DNA from: Fimbriiglobus sp043785105
GTDB taxonomy: Bacteria > Planctomycetota > Planctomycetia > Gemmatales > Gemmataceae
Direction of reading: 5' to 3'
Length of the DNA: 64,000 bases
NCBI GenBank assembly: GCA_043785105.1
Contig: JAYVXO010000203.1
Span: forward strand, 1 to 64,000
The translations under genes were made by a program, and so were the position numbers. Numbering within the stretch: position 1 is the first letter of the stretch; every line of letters begins with the position of its first letter. Shown in pieces: positions 37,748 to 45,434 of this stretch. The notes under the pieces were generated by a model. The model did not search any database, was not told the origin of the DNA, and saw nothing but the letters and a program-made list of their open reading frames with translations.

Positions 37748-38758
37748 TCAGCGTTTCACTTGGGCGACGATCATTCGCCCGATTTCCGGCGGCGGCATGA
37801 CGTGGATAGCACCTCCCAGTTTTGCAGCAGCATCGGGCATCCCGAAGACGGCGGACGTGGCCTTGTCCTGGGCGTAGGTGGTCCAGGCGGCCTTGCGAAG
37901 TTTGAGCAACCCTTCGGCGCCGTCTCGCCCCATCCCCGTCAGCAAGACCGCGTAGCCCGGATGAGTCCAGAGGGAAGCCAGACTCTCGAACATGACATCC
38001 ACATTCGGGCGGAACGGTGTTTCGCTGGGGTAGGCGGTGTACGCGAGCGTTCCGTCGGGCCGTAGCACGAGGTGTTCATTGCGGCCCGCTAACAGCGCCA
38101 CGCCGGCGGTGGGCCTCTCACCTGACTGTGCCACGCGCACCGGGATTTTGGACTTATGCCCGATCCACTCGGCAAGCCCAGTCATGAAGTCCGCACCCAG
38201 GTGTTGCACGATCAAAACCGCGCCGGAAAAGTTGCTTGGGAATTGCGACAAGACTTCGGAAATGGCCTGTGGCCCACCCGTGGAGGCTCCAATCGCAATT
38301 AGCGACAAGCCCGTCTTGACGGCAGGCATCGAGAGTGGTGTGAACGTTCCACTTGGCGAAGTGGTCCGAATCTTCCTGCCGACTTGGGCAATTTTATCCA
38401 ACAGTTCCTGACCACCTTGCAACGAACCGTCCAAACCCAAACTCGGGGTGTTGACCGCGTCGATGGCCCCCGCCCCGAGCGCGTCGAACACCAGGCCGTA
38501 ATTGCCGGACCGCGACGATGTCACGATCAAGATGGGGCAAGGCGTGGAAGACATGATGCGCTTGGTGGCTTCGGCGCCGTTGACGCCGGGCATGATGAGA
38601 TCCATCAGAATCAAATCGGGCTTTTCCTTGGCGGCTTTCTGAACGGCGTCGTCCCCGTCTCGGGCCGTCCAAATGACGACGTTTGTCGGCACGGACGTGA
38701 CCACCCGTCGCACGGCTTCCAACGCCAAAATTCGATCATCCACGATCGCAATACGCAT
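37748..38758 (-). CDS. cheB: chemotaxis response regulator methylesterase CheB (WspF-like)
   Basis: A 336-residue two-domain protein. The receiver is at residues 1-120 (IAIVDDR, phospho-acceptor in LILMDLIMPGVNG). The methylesterase domain is C-terminal, with the catalytic-serine region IAIGASTGGPQAI, the His region in IVQHLGADFMTGLAEWI, and LLTGMGRDGAEGLLKLR. CheB removes methyl groups from MCP glutamates and gives adaptation. In the wsp system the homologue is WspF. It sits 61 bp after the REC-HATPase gene and 55 bp before the REC-PP2C gene on the same strand, matching wspF-wspR order. Confidence 0.95.
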   Translation of the reverse strand: MRIAIVDDRILALEAVRRVVTSVPTNVVIWTARDGDDAVQKAAKEKPDLILMDLIMPGVNGAEATKRIMSSTPCPILIVTSSRSGNYGLVFDALGAGAIDAVNTPSLGLDGSLQGGQELLDKIAQVGRKIRTTSPSGTFTPLSMPAVKTGLSLIAIGASTGGPQAISEVLSQFPSNFSGAVLIVQHLGADFMTGLAEWIGHKSKIPVRVAQSGERPTAGVALLAGRNEHLVLRPDGTLAYTAYPSETPFRPNVDVMFESLASLWTHPGYAVLLTGMGRDGAEGLLKLRKAAWTTYAQDKATSAVFGMPDAAAKLGGAIHVMPPPEIGRMIVAQVKR

Positions 38759-38819
38759 GATGTTCCTGATACCTGGACTGGCGGCAACTGGGCAGGCGAC
38801 AAGTGATCGTTTTTCTCGA

Positions 38820-39707
38820 TCACTTCCGCTTTCGGATCATGATGATTTCGTTCCCACTGGGGCTGTGGCTGACTTCATCAAAGAAGGTGCGAATCAACAG
38901 TAAGCCTCGTCCGCACGCCTGTTCGATGTTGGCCGGGTCGGTCGGGTCGGGTAGCTTCGCGGGGTCGAACCCTTTGCCTTGATCTTTGACTCGAACTTCC
39001 AGATACGGCTCGCGGGTCGCGCGGATCGAGATCGTCACCCGCCGGCTCGCGTAGGGTTCTTGTTTGGACCGCGTCGCAATGGTGGAATGATACGCATCCC
39101 AATCGCCCGCTTTGAGTTCACTGCCGATTCCCAAGTTGCCGTGAACCATCGCGTTCACGGCGGCTTCATGCACCGCCACCCCGATTCGCATTTGCACGGA
39201 CTCGTCGAACAGTTCCATCTGCTTCATGACGATCTCAACTTGACCGACCACCTGCGAGATCAAGTCGGTGTCGTTCTCCAGGCTGAAGCGGTACTCGGCA
39301 GCGGTCATCCGGTTCAAAAACTGTGTCATCTTCTTTTGCGAAGAGGTCACGGAGAGAACTTCTTCCAGACTTTCGACGACATCCCTGGCCAAGTTCCGTT
39401 TGGGAATGTACCCCGATGCCCCGCTACGCAAGGCCTGGACCGCGAGTTCTTCACTGCCGCGATCGGTGTTCATGATGACCGGCAGGCCGGGGAACTCCGT
39501 GCGCAATGCTTGCACAAGTTCCAGACCGCTCATCTCCGGCATGTGCATGTCAGTCAGCACCAGATCGGGCAGATTGTTCCGCACGGCTGCCAAGCCGAGT
39601 GCCCCGTTCACCGCGACTTCGACCTCATGCCCGGCGTTGCGCAGGATGTACTCCGCGTGTTTCGCCTGGATGGGGCTATCCTCAACAACCAAAATGCGAG
39701 CCATCAT
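38820..39707 (-). CDS. response regulator fused to an RsbW-like ATPase domain
   Basis: A 295-residue protein. The receiver spans residues ~1-125 (RILVVEDSPIQAKHAEYIL, acceptor in LVLTDMHMPEMSG). After a helical linker comes a GHKL/HATPase_c_2 domain: N-box VAVHEAAVNAMVHGNLGIG, G1-like VKDQGKGFDP and G2-like GRGLLLIRTFFDEV. No histidine-kinase dimerisation/His domain is present, so this is an anti-sigma-type (RsbW/SpoIIAB) Ser kinase fold, not a sensor kinase. It interrupts the wspE-wspF order of the Pseudomonas operon. With the REC-PP2C protein it would supply the opposing kinase and phosphatase of a partner-switching module, both under receiver control. Confidence 0.9.
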   Translation of the reverse strand: MMARILVVEDSPIQAKHAEYILRNAGHEVEVAVNGALGLAAVRNNLPDLVLTDMHMPEMSGLELVQALRTEFPGLPVIMNTDRGSEELAVQALRSGASGYIPKRNLARDVVESLEEVLSVTSSQKKMTQFLNRMTAAEYRFSLENDTDLISQVVGQVEIVMKQMELFDESVQMRIGVAVHEAAVNAMVHGNLGIGSELKAGDWDAYHSTIATRSKQEPYASRRVTISIRATREPYLEVRVKDQGKGFDPAKLPDPTDPANIEQACGRGLLLIRTFFDEVSHSPSGNEIIMIRKRK

Positions 39708-39806
39708 GCCCCTCGGGGGAAATCCCCAGCACAGATTCCGTAGTCCAGATTAAGAACCCAACATGACGAAACTATGAGTTGGTGTCGGAGTCGGGCTGAC
39801 CCGGCG

Positions 39807-42626
39807 TCATGATTCCGGGCCGCCGATCAAGTCTTCGACGGCCTTCAGGAATTGGCCGTCGTGAAAACTACTCTTGGTCAGGTAATAGTTCGCGCCCACG
39901 TCAAGCCCTCGGCCCCGGTCCTCGTCGCGGTCTTTATAGGACACAATCACGACGGGGATGGATTTTACCTTCGGGTCGGCGCGAATGGCCTTCACGAATT
40001 CTAGTCCGGTCATGCGGGGCATGTCGATATCGCTTACCACCAGATCGTACTGCCCGGTCCGGATTGTGTTCCACCCGTCGATTCCATCGACGGCAAGGTC
40101 AACGTCATACCCACGGCCTTGGAGCATCTGCCGTTCGGCCTCGCGGACAATGGCGGAGTCATCGACGACGAGGATCCGCTTGCGCCGGCGGGCGGCTGAC
40201 TTGTTGGTGCGTTGGTGCCGCAGTTTGCCGTCTTGGACCAAGCTTGCGGCGGAGCGTGTCACGTCTTCCACGTCCACGATGAGGACCGGGGAACCGTCGT
40301 CGAGTAACGCCGACGCCGCGACGTTCGGCACCTTACCGATGCGCGGGTCGAGCGGTCGCACCACGAGGTCTTGTTCGCCCAAGAACGCTTCCACGATCAA
40401 CCCGTATTGGTGCGACCGATCACCGATCAGCACCACGGCGAGTTCGTCGGTTGTCGTTTCACCGGCGGGGAGTTCAAAAATTAAATGGGCGGGCACGAGA
40501 CCCACGTGGCGACCGTCGGCTTCAAAGTGCGGTTTGCCTTCGAGGCTCCGAACGGCGGATGGCGCGAGCCGCAACAGTCGATCGGTGCGGTTGAGCGGGA
40601 GGGCATACGGGTCACCGGCGATGCGCACCAGGACCGCCCGGACCACAGACAACGTAATTGGCAGTTGCAATTCGATCGTCGTACCGTGGCCGAATTTGGT
40701 ATGCACACGCACGGAGCCACCCACAGCCTGCGCCATCGCTTGCACGGCGTCCATGCCGACGCCACGACCGGAAATATCCGTGACCGTGTCCGATGTCGAA
40801 AAGCCGGGCAGGAACAGGAAGTCCAGCAACTCCGGGTCACTGAGCCGCGAGGCAAGGTCTTGCGACGTGAGTTTGCGTTCCACGACTTTGCGACGAAGCT
40901 TACTCAGATCAATCCCCCGCCCGTCATCGGTCACGCTAATGTTCAGCATCCCAGCATGGTGGCGGGCTTCGATTTTCAGCGTGCCGGTTTCGGACTTCCC
41001 GGCTTTGATCCGATCCTCCGTCGATTCCATTCCGTGGTCGAGCGAGTTCCGCAACATGTGCCCGAGAGGCGCTTCGAGTTTATCCAGAATGTCCCGGTCC
41101 ACGTCGGTGTCGTGGCCGCTCACTTCAAAGCGAATTTTTTTGTTGAGTTGCTTGGAGACATCCCGAACCATGCGGGCCAACCCGTGGGTGCCGTCCGCAA
41201 AAGGACGCATCCGGCTGGCGATCACTTCCCGGTACAGGCGGCTGTTCAAGTCGTCCGATTGGCGGGCGTGTTTCTCGAACTCGTCGATCCGCTCCGCCAG
41301 CACTTGACGGCAGTCGGCAATCCGATTGCGGGCGTCCTCGGTGACAAGAGAAATCCGGTCATGGACATCGGTGGACCGTAACGCCCGGTGCAAATCTTCG
41401 AGGACATCGGCGAGGTGATCCTGATGTTTCCGCAACCGCAGTAGTGACCGCGCAAACGGCTGTAGCCACCGGGCTTCGACGAGTGATTCCCCGGCCAGAC
41501 TCAGCAGCCGTGTCAGGCTTTGGGCACTGATGCGGACCACCCGATCTTTGCCTTCCATGTCCGGCGTATCGACTTTCACAGGTGCGGATGGTGGCGCGAC
41601 GGTGGCAGTGGTCGGCAGCGGCGGGCTAACCGGCGGGGTCGGTGTTTTCTCAACAGGTTTATGCGAAACCACAGGCGGGGGAACTACGCCAGGTAGTGGT
41701 TTCCCCTGAAGGCGTGCGTCCAAAATCACGACACAGTCTTTGACTTTCTGGGCGTTCTCAACCGCCCAAGTCGGCAAGTCGGCGTCGGCCATCTGCGCGA
41801 GTAAATCGACGCCTTGCAACAGCGGGTCAATCTCGGCGGACGTGATGAGGAGCTTGCCCTTCTGCGCGGTGACCAGGAACTCTTCCATGATGTGGGCGAG
41901 ATCGACGGCGGGGCCACAATTCACAATCCGGGCAGCACCCTTGATGGAGTGGGCCGCCCGCATCAGCGGTTCGATGCGGCGCGGATCGGTGGCGTCTTCT
42001 TCCAATTGCAACAGCCCGTCCGTCAGCACGCCGGTCAGCGAACGCACCTCTTCCCGGAACAGTTCCAACAGGGTTGCCGCGTGCGGGTCCATTGACTTCG
42101 GGGCGATAACTGTTGGCGTTGCCACGGATGCAACAAGGGGGGGAACAACAGGTGCGACGCGAGGTGGGACAACGGGTGCAACGGCGTGGGGTACAATCGG
42201 CTCCGCAACGGGGTCGGGTTTACTGGTGGCCCAGGTTTTTAGCTCGATGATGAGGCTGTTCAAAAAGCCCGCATCCGGCTTCGGTTGGGTCGGGTCCATC
42301 GCGTGGTCGGAAAGGCTACGGAAGACATCGACTGCTGTGAGCAAATCCGAGACGCGGTTGCCTGAAAGTGTGATCGCCTTCCGCCGAACCGCCGAAAAGA
42401 CGTCTTCGACCGCGCCGGCCAAATCCCCCGCCGGACGTAAATCAATGATGCGGGCCGCCGCTTTAATTTGTTGGGCCGCCCGTTCAAGCGGTTCCAGTAG
42501 GATGTCGTGCGACGGGTCCACCGCGAGAACGGACAAGCCTTCGGTGAGGATGACCGTGTTCCGTTGCACTTCATGGCGAAACAGTGCGGTCATCGGGTTG
42601 ACGGCACCGTCGGTCGAGTCCGTCAT
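39807..42626 (-). CDS. cheA: hybrid chemotaxis histidine kinase CheA-REC (WspE-like)
   Basis: ATG 42626 is preferred: it has a GGAG site upstream and its ATG overlaps the TGA of the CheW gene (ATGA); the frame opens at 42812. The 939-residue product contains an Hpt-like module at ~10-110 with QQIKAAARI in place of HSIKGAARI, so the phospho-His is lost (Q52). A Pro/Val linker follows, then a canonical Hpt with H226 (RAAHSIKGAARIV). After it come the dimerisation helices, an HATPase domain (LRNSLDHGME, DDGRGID, GRGVGMDAV), a CheW-like regulatory domain and a C-terminal receiver (ILVVDDSAIVREAERQML, acceptor in LVVSDIDMP). This is the WspE layout plus one extra Hpt-like domain. It should phosphorylate CheB, the REC-HATPase and REC-PP2C proteins. 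Confidence 0.94.
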   Translation of the reverse strand: MTDSTDGAVNPMTALFRHEVQRNTVILTEGLSVLAVDPSHDILLEPLERAAQQIKAAARIIDLRPAGDLAGAVEDVFSAVRRKAITLSGNRVSDLLTAVDVFRSLSDHAMDPTQPKPDAGFLNSLIIELKTWATSKPDPVAEPIVPHAVAPVVPPRVAPVVPPLVASVATPTVIAPKSMDPHAATLLELFREEVRSLTGVLTDGLLQLEEDATDPRRIEPLMRAAHSIKGAARIVNCGPAVDLAHIMEEFLVTAQKGKLLITSAEIDPLLQGVDLLAQMADADLPTWAVENAQKVKDCVVILDARLQGKPLPGVVPPPVVSHKPVEKTPTPPVSPPLPTTATVAPPSAPVKVDTPDMEGKDRVVRISAQSLTRLLSLAGESLVEARWLQPFARSLLRLRKHQDHLADVLEDLHRALRSTDVHDRISLVTEDARNRIADCRQVLAERIDEFEKHARQSDDLNSRLYREVIASRMRPFADGTHGLARMVRDVSKQLNKKIRFEVSGHDTDVDRDILDKLEAPLGHMLRNSLDHGMESTEDRIKAGKSETGTLKIEARHHAGMLNISVTDDGRGIDLSKLRRKVVERKLTSQDLASRLSDPELLDFLFLPGFSTSDTVTDISGRGVGMDAVQAMAQAVGGSVRVHTKFGHGTTIELQLPITLSVVRAVLVRIAGDPYALPLNRTDRLLRLAPSAVRSLEGKPHFEADGRHVGLVPAHLIFELPAGETTTDELAVVLIGDRSHQYGLIVEAFLGEQDLVVRPLDPRIGKVPNVAASALLDDGSPVLIVDVEDVTRSAASLVQDGKLRHQRTNKSAARRRKRILVVDDSAIVREAERQMLQGRGYDVDLAVDGIDGWNTIRTGQYDLVVSDIDMPRMTGLEFVKAIRADPKVKSIPVVIVSYKDRDEDRGRGLDVGANYYLTKSSFHDGQFLKAVEDLIGGPES

Positions 42627-43306
42627 CGAAAGCTCCGCTTCAGGGCGTCGAAAAGCCGATCGGGGTCCAGGTAACCCACCGCTCGATCGTCCCACCGAAA
42701 CACGCCGTGTGTAAAAATGTTTGAACCCGCCGAGACCGTTGCCGGCAGGCCGCCGAGATCGACGCGCAAAAAGTGGTGAATGTCGTGAACGGCGTCCACG
42801 ACGAACACCCACCGGGCACCATCTTTTTCGGCCACCAGTAACCGCCGACTCGCTTGGTTCGTGGGACTCGACTTAGGGTTGTCGATTTCCGAAACACCGA
42901 GCAAATGCTTCAACGACACCGCGAGTTGCAATTCCCCGCGGATATTCACCAGCCCGGTCAACACTTCATCGGTCTGGTGCGGCACCCGCCGCACCGTGCG
43001 AAACGGGGCGACTTCCACAGTATATTTTACGTCCAGCGCCAACCACTCGGAGCCAACTTGAAACAGAACGACCGGAATTGTTTCGGTCGGCGTGGGGATG
43101 TCCGCACGGGCGATGCGTTCCGTCCACTCCTCCGTGTAGCCAGGCGGCGGTTCCCGTTCGTAAAGTTGCGACCCGGCCAGCGCGAACACGGGGCAATTCC
43201 GGCAATGCGTCACCTTCGGCAGTTCCGGGCAACTGCCGTCCCCCTTGACCCCGATGCGGTTCCAACAGTCGGTCAGCACTGGCAAGGCTGTCGGTTTTGT
43301 TTGCAT
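42623..43306 (-). CDS. cheW: CheW-type adaptor with N-terminal Cys motif (WspD-like)
   Basis: A 227-residue protein. Residues 14-40 hold four cysteines (C14, C26, C35, C38) in DCWNRIGVKGDGSCPELPK and THCRNCPVFA, an arrangement I associate with WspD. The CheW fold follows from ~residue 75 (VVLFQVGSEWLALDVKYTVE, VNIRGELQLAVSLKHLLGV, VFVVDAVHDIHHF). CheW proteins couple receptors to CheA. The start overlaps the CheR stop (TGATG) and its stop overlaps the CheA start (ATGA), so the three are translationally coupled. It is one of two CheW proteins here, as in wsp operons. Confidence 0.93.
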   Translation of the reverse strand: MQTKPTALPVLTDCWNRIGVKGDGSCPELPKVTHCRNCPVFALAGSQLYEREPPPGYTEEWTERIARADIPTPTETIPVVLFQVGSEWLALDVKYTVEVAPFRTVRRVPHQTDEVLTGLVNIRGELQLAVSLKHLLGVSEIDNPKSSPTNQASRRLLVAEKDGARWVFVVDAVHDIHHFLRVDLGGLPATVSAGSNIFTHGVFRWDDRAVGYLDPDRLFDALKRSFR

Positions 43307-44661
43307 CAGCGACCCTCCCGCTTGGACGCGGCGTCGGCCCGCCGTCGATAGTTGGCAGCGCCAATGAGATCACCGCGATTTTGGGCCATGACCATCATGT
43401 GAATCAACGAATCGTAATGTGCGGGGTCAATATACAACGCCTGCGTGAAATTCCGCTCGGCGGCAACGAGTTCTCCCGCTGTCGCCCGTAACACGCCGAG
43501 CAATGCAAACGTGTCGGCGTTGGCCCCGCCTTTGGCAAGCTGTTCGCAGATAGCGGTAGCTTCCGCGACTTGCCCGGCGTTGGCCGCTGCCCGTGCTTTC
43601 TCCAGGAGCAACTGCGCACCTAACGTCGCCATCTTGGTGGACGACCCGGACAAGCCCTTCTTTTTTTCCGGTGCGCCGGCTTTCACCGTTGCGTGACTCG
43701 ACGGCGACGGTGAACCAGGGCCGTCACTTCGGGCGGGGATTGCAGGACCACTTAGCGGTGGAAAGGGTTTGCTCAGTAGTGTGTTTGCGATCGTTGTGGT
43801 AGGGAGCGGTGGGATTGCTGCTAAAGCACTCGCCAGTGGCGGAACGTGGGCAGTCGGCGCTCCGGCTGTTCGGGTGAACGCGAACGATTGCGGGGTTCCG
43901 GCAGACTTGTAACGACCGTCGATTAACCCCAATGGTTCCGCGTGCCCGGCGAACACTAACCCGTCCGGGTAAAGCAAGCGATCGAAGGTGGTTACGATAC
44001 TCCGGCGGGCGATGTCGGTCAGGTAGATGAACAGGTTCCGACAAAAAATGGCATCGAACAGTGGCTCGCCGATCATCACCTTGGGGTCCGTCAAATTCCC
44101 GACGCGAAAGGACACCGTTTGTCGGACTTCGGGCCGGATGATGTAGTTCCCGCCCTCCACGTCCACGAAGCGGGTCGTCGAAATGGCGCCGCTTTCACGG
44201 AACGCCGACGAACTGAAGACCCCCACTTTGGCAAACTCGATCACCCGCTTGCTGATGTCCAGGGCTTCCACGCGAAAGGAACCCGGCGATAGGCCCGCGT
44301 TCAACAACGCCATTGCGATCGAGTACGGCTCTTCACCCGTGGAACACGGCGCACTCAACACGCGAAATTGTCGTAACGTCCCGTTTTTGCCACGACGGGA
44401 AATGGCCCATTGGGTCAGTGCCGTGAACGATTCCGGGTACCGAAAAAACCACGTCTCCGGGACGACGACCGCCTCGGTCAGTTCGTCCAATTCGACTCGG
44501 CTCGTCTCGACCAACATCGCATACGCTTGCGGGGTACTGGATTGGGTGATTTCCATTCGCCGTCGGATGGCGGATTCGATCATCCGCGTGCCGAGCGAAC
44601 CGGGCGATAAGCCGAGATGCCTTCCCAAGACGATCCCGATCTTCGTCGTGATCTCGTCCAT
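43306..44661 (-). CDS. cheR: chemotaxis methyltransferase CheR with C-terminal TPRs (WspC-like)
   Basis: A 451-residue protein. The N-terminal helical subdomain is followed by an SAM-dependent methyltransferase domain with VLSAPCSTGEEPYSIAMALL and, further on, DAIFCRNLFIYLTDIARRSI, both standard CheR motifs. A Pro/Ser/Thr-rich linker (~residues 270-340) leads to TPR-like helices at the C-terminus (QLLLEKARAAANAGQVAEA and FTQALYIDPAHYDSLIHMMV). CheR methylates MCP glutamates and opposes CheB; the CheR-TPR fusion is the WspC architecture. It starts 304 bp after the first CheW gene and overlaps the second by one base. Confidence 0.94.
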   Translation of the reverse strand: MDEITTKIGIVLGRHLGLSPGSLGTRMIESAIRRRMEITQSSTPQAYAMLVETSRVELDELTEAVVVPETWFFRYPESFTALTQWAISRRGKNGTLRQFRVLSAPCSTGEEPYSIAMALLNAGLSPGSFRVEALDISKRVIEFAKVGVFSSSAFRESGAISTTRFVDVEGGNYIIRPEVRQTVSFRVGNLTDPKVMIGEPLFDAIFCRNLFIYLTDIARRSIVTTFDRLLYPDGLVFAGHAEPLGLIDGRYKSAGTPQSFAFTRTAGAPTAHVPPLASALAAIPPLPTTTIANTLLSKPFPPLSGPAIPARSDGPGSPSPSSHATVKAGAPEKKKGLSGSSTKMATLGAQLLLEKARAAANAGQVAEATAICEQLAKGGANADTFALLGVLRATAGELVAAERNFTQALYIDPAHYDSLIHMMVMAQNRGDLIGAANYRRRADAASKREGR

Positions 44662-44810
44662 CCTGTCCTCAATTCCTGGCGACTTCTATAAGTGTAGAGC
44701 AGATTTCCGGTTCTTGTCACATCGGTTCTTGGGTGGTTGATCCATCGACCAAGAGATGGTACTGATCTCGAAAATCGCCCAGGATGTTCCGGTCATGCCT
44801 ATTGGCTCGG

Positions 44811-44962
44811 ATAACTTCTATCACCACGAATCACACGAATAAAACGAACGAAATCAGAATCTTCAAGAACAGAATGTATGACTTGGCGGACGGTTTACTT
44901 GCTCTCAAGTCGTTGGTTGTCAGCATTTTTCGTGAAATCTGTCTAATTCGTGGTGATTATCC
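44811..44962. repeat. intergenic inverted repeat (TCACCACGAA type)
   Basis: The 304-bp gap 44662-44965 between the CheW and CheR genes contains no gene but holds an inverted repeat. The left arm (from 44811) has ATCACCACGAAT and the right arm ATTCGTGGTGAT (44946-44957), about 115 bp apart, with matching GGATAA and TTATCC flanks. The arms resemble those of inverted repeats at 51.7 and 53.1 kb. It could form a stem in the chemosensory transcript. Confidence 0.55.
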
Positions 44963-44965
44963 GGG

Positions 44966-45430
44966 TCATTGGCTCGGAGACTCACTCAGTCCGAAGGTTA
45001 ACCCTTGGTAGGCGAGCGGGACCAGTTTGCTGATGTCCGGAATTCGCACCACGCCTTCGGCATCGGCGACGATCGGCCCCAAGTCCGGCCCGTTGGGCGC
45101 TTGGCCGAACTTGTAACCCGCGCCGATTGTGGTGAGCGCTTTCAAATCCGTGACCCGTTCGGCTAACAACCCGAGGTGCCTTGGGCCGTTGTTGACCTGG
45201 GCCTCGATCACGACAATCCGCGTACTCAGCCGAACCGGACACGGCGTTCCTTCGATCAATCGGTGCAAATCCAGTACCGGCGTGACCGACCCGCGAAAGC
45301 GAAACAACCCCGCCAGCCACGGTGGACCACCCGGCGCAGGGTGGAGCCGCACTGCCGGGACCACTTCCACCACGGATGACGCCGGCACAGCAAGCCGCTC
45401 TGTGCCCGCTCGGAGAAAGAGACAGAGCAC
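44966..45430 (-). CDS. cheW: CheW-type adaptor (WspB-like)
   Basis: A 154-residue single-domain CheW. It starts at a GTG four bases after the MCP stop, so it is coupled to the receptor gene. Visible motifs are LCLFLRAGTERLAVPASSVV, WLAGLFRFRGSVTPVLDL, RIVVIEA and LGLLAERVTDL, matching the two five-stranded beta-barrels of CheW. It lacks the Cys motif of the second CheW. It lies between the MCP and CheR genes, the wspB position. Confidence 0.92.
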   Translation of the reverse strand: MLCLFLRAGTERLAVPASSVVEVVPAVRLHPAPGGPPWLAGLFRFRGSVTPVLDLHRLIEGTPCPVRLSTRIVVIEAQVNNGPRHLGLLAERVTDLKALTTIGAGYKFGQAPNGPDLGPIVADAEGVVRIPDISKLVPLAYQGLTFGLSESPSQ

Positions 45431-45434
45431 GGTA

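Noticed and set aside
39809..42714. Long plus-strand frames (449, 324 and 298 codons) opposite the CheA hybrid
   Set aside because: They are shadows of a gene with clear Hpt, HATPase, CheW and REC motifs on the other strand.
44784..45011. Small plus-strand frame in the gap between the CheW and CheR genes
   Set aside because: It is read through the arms of an inverted repeat and lacks a ribosome site.
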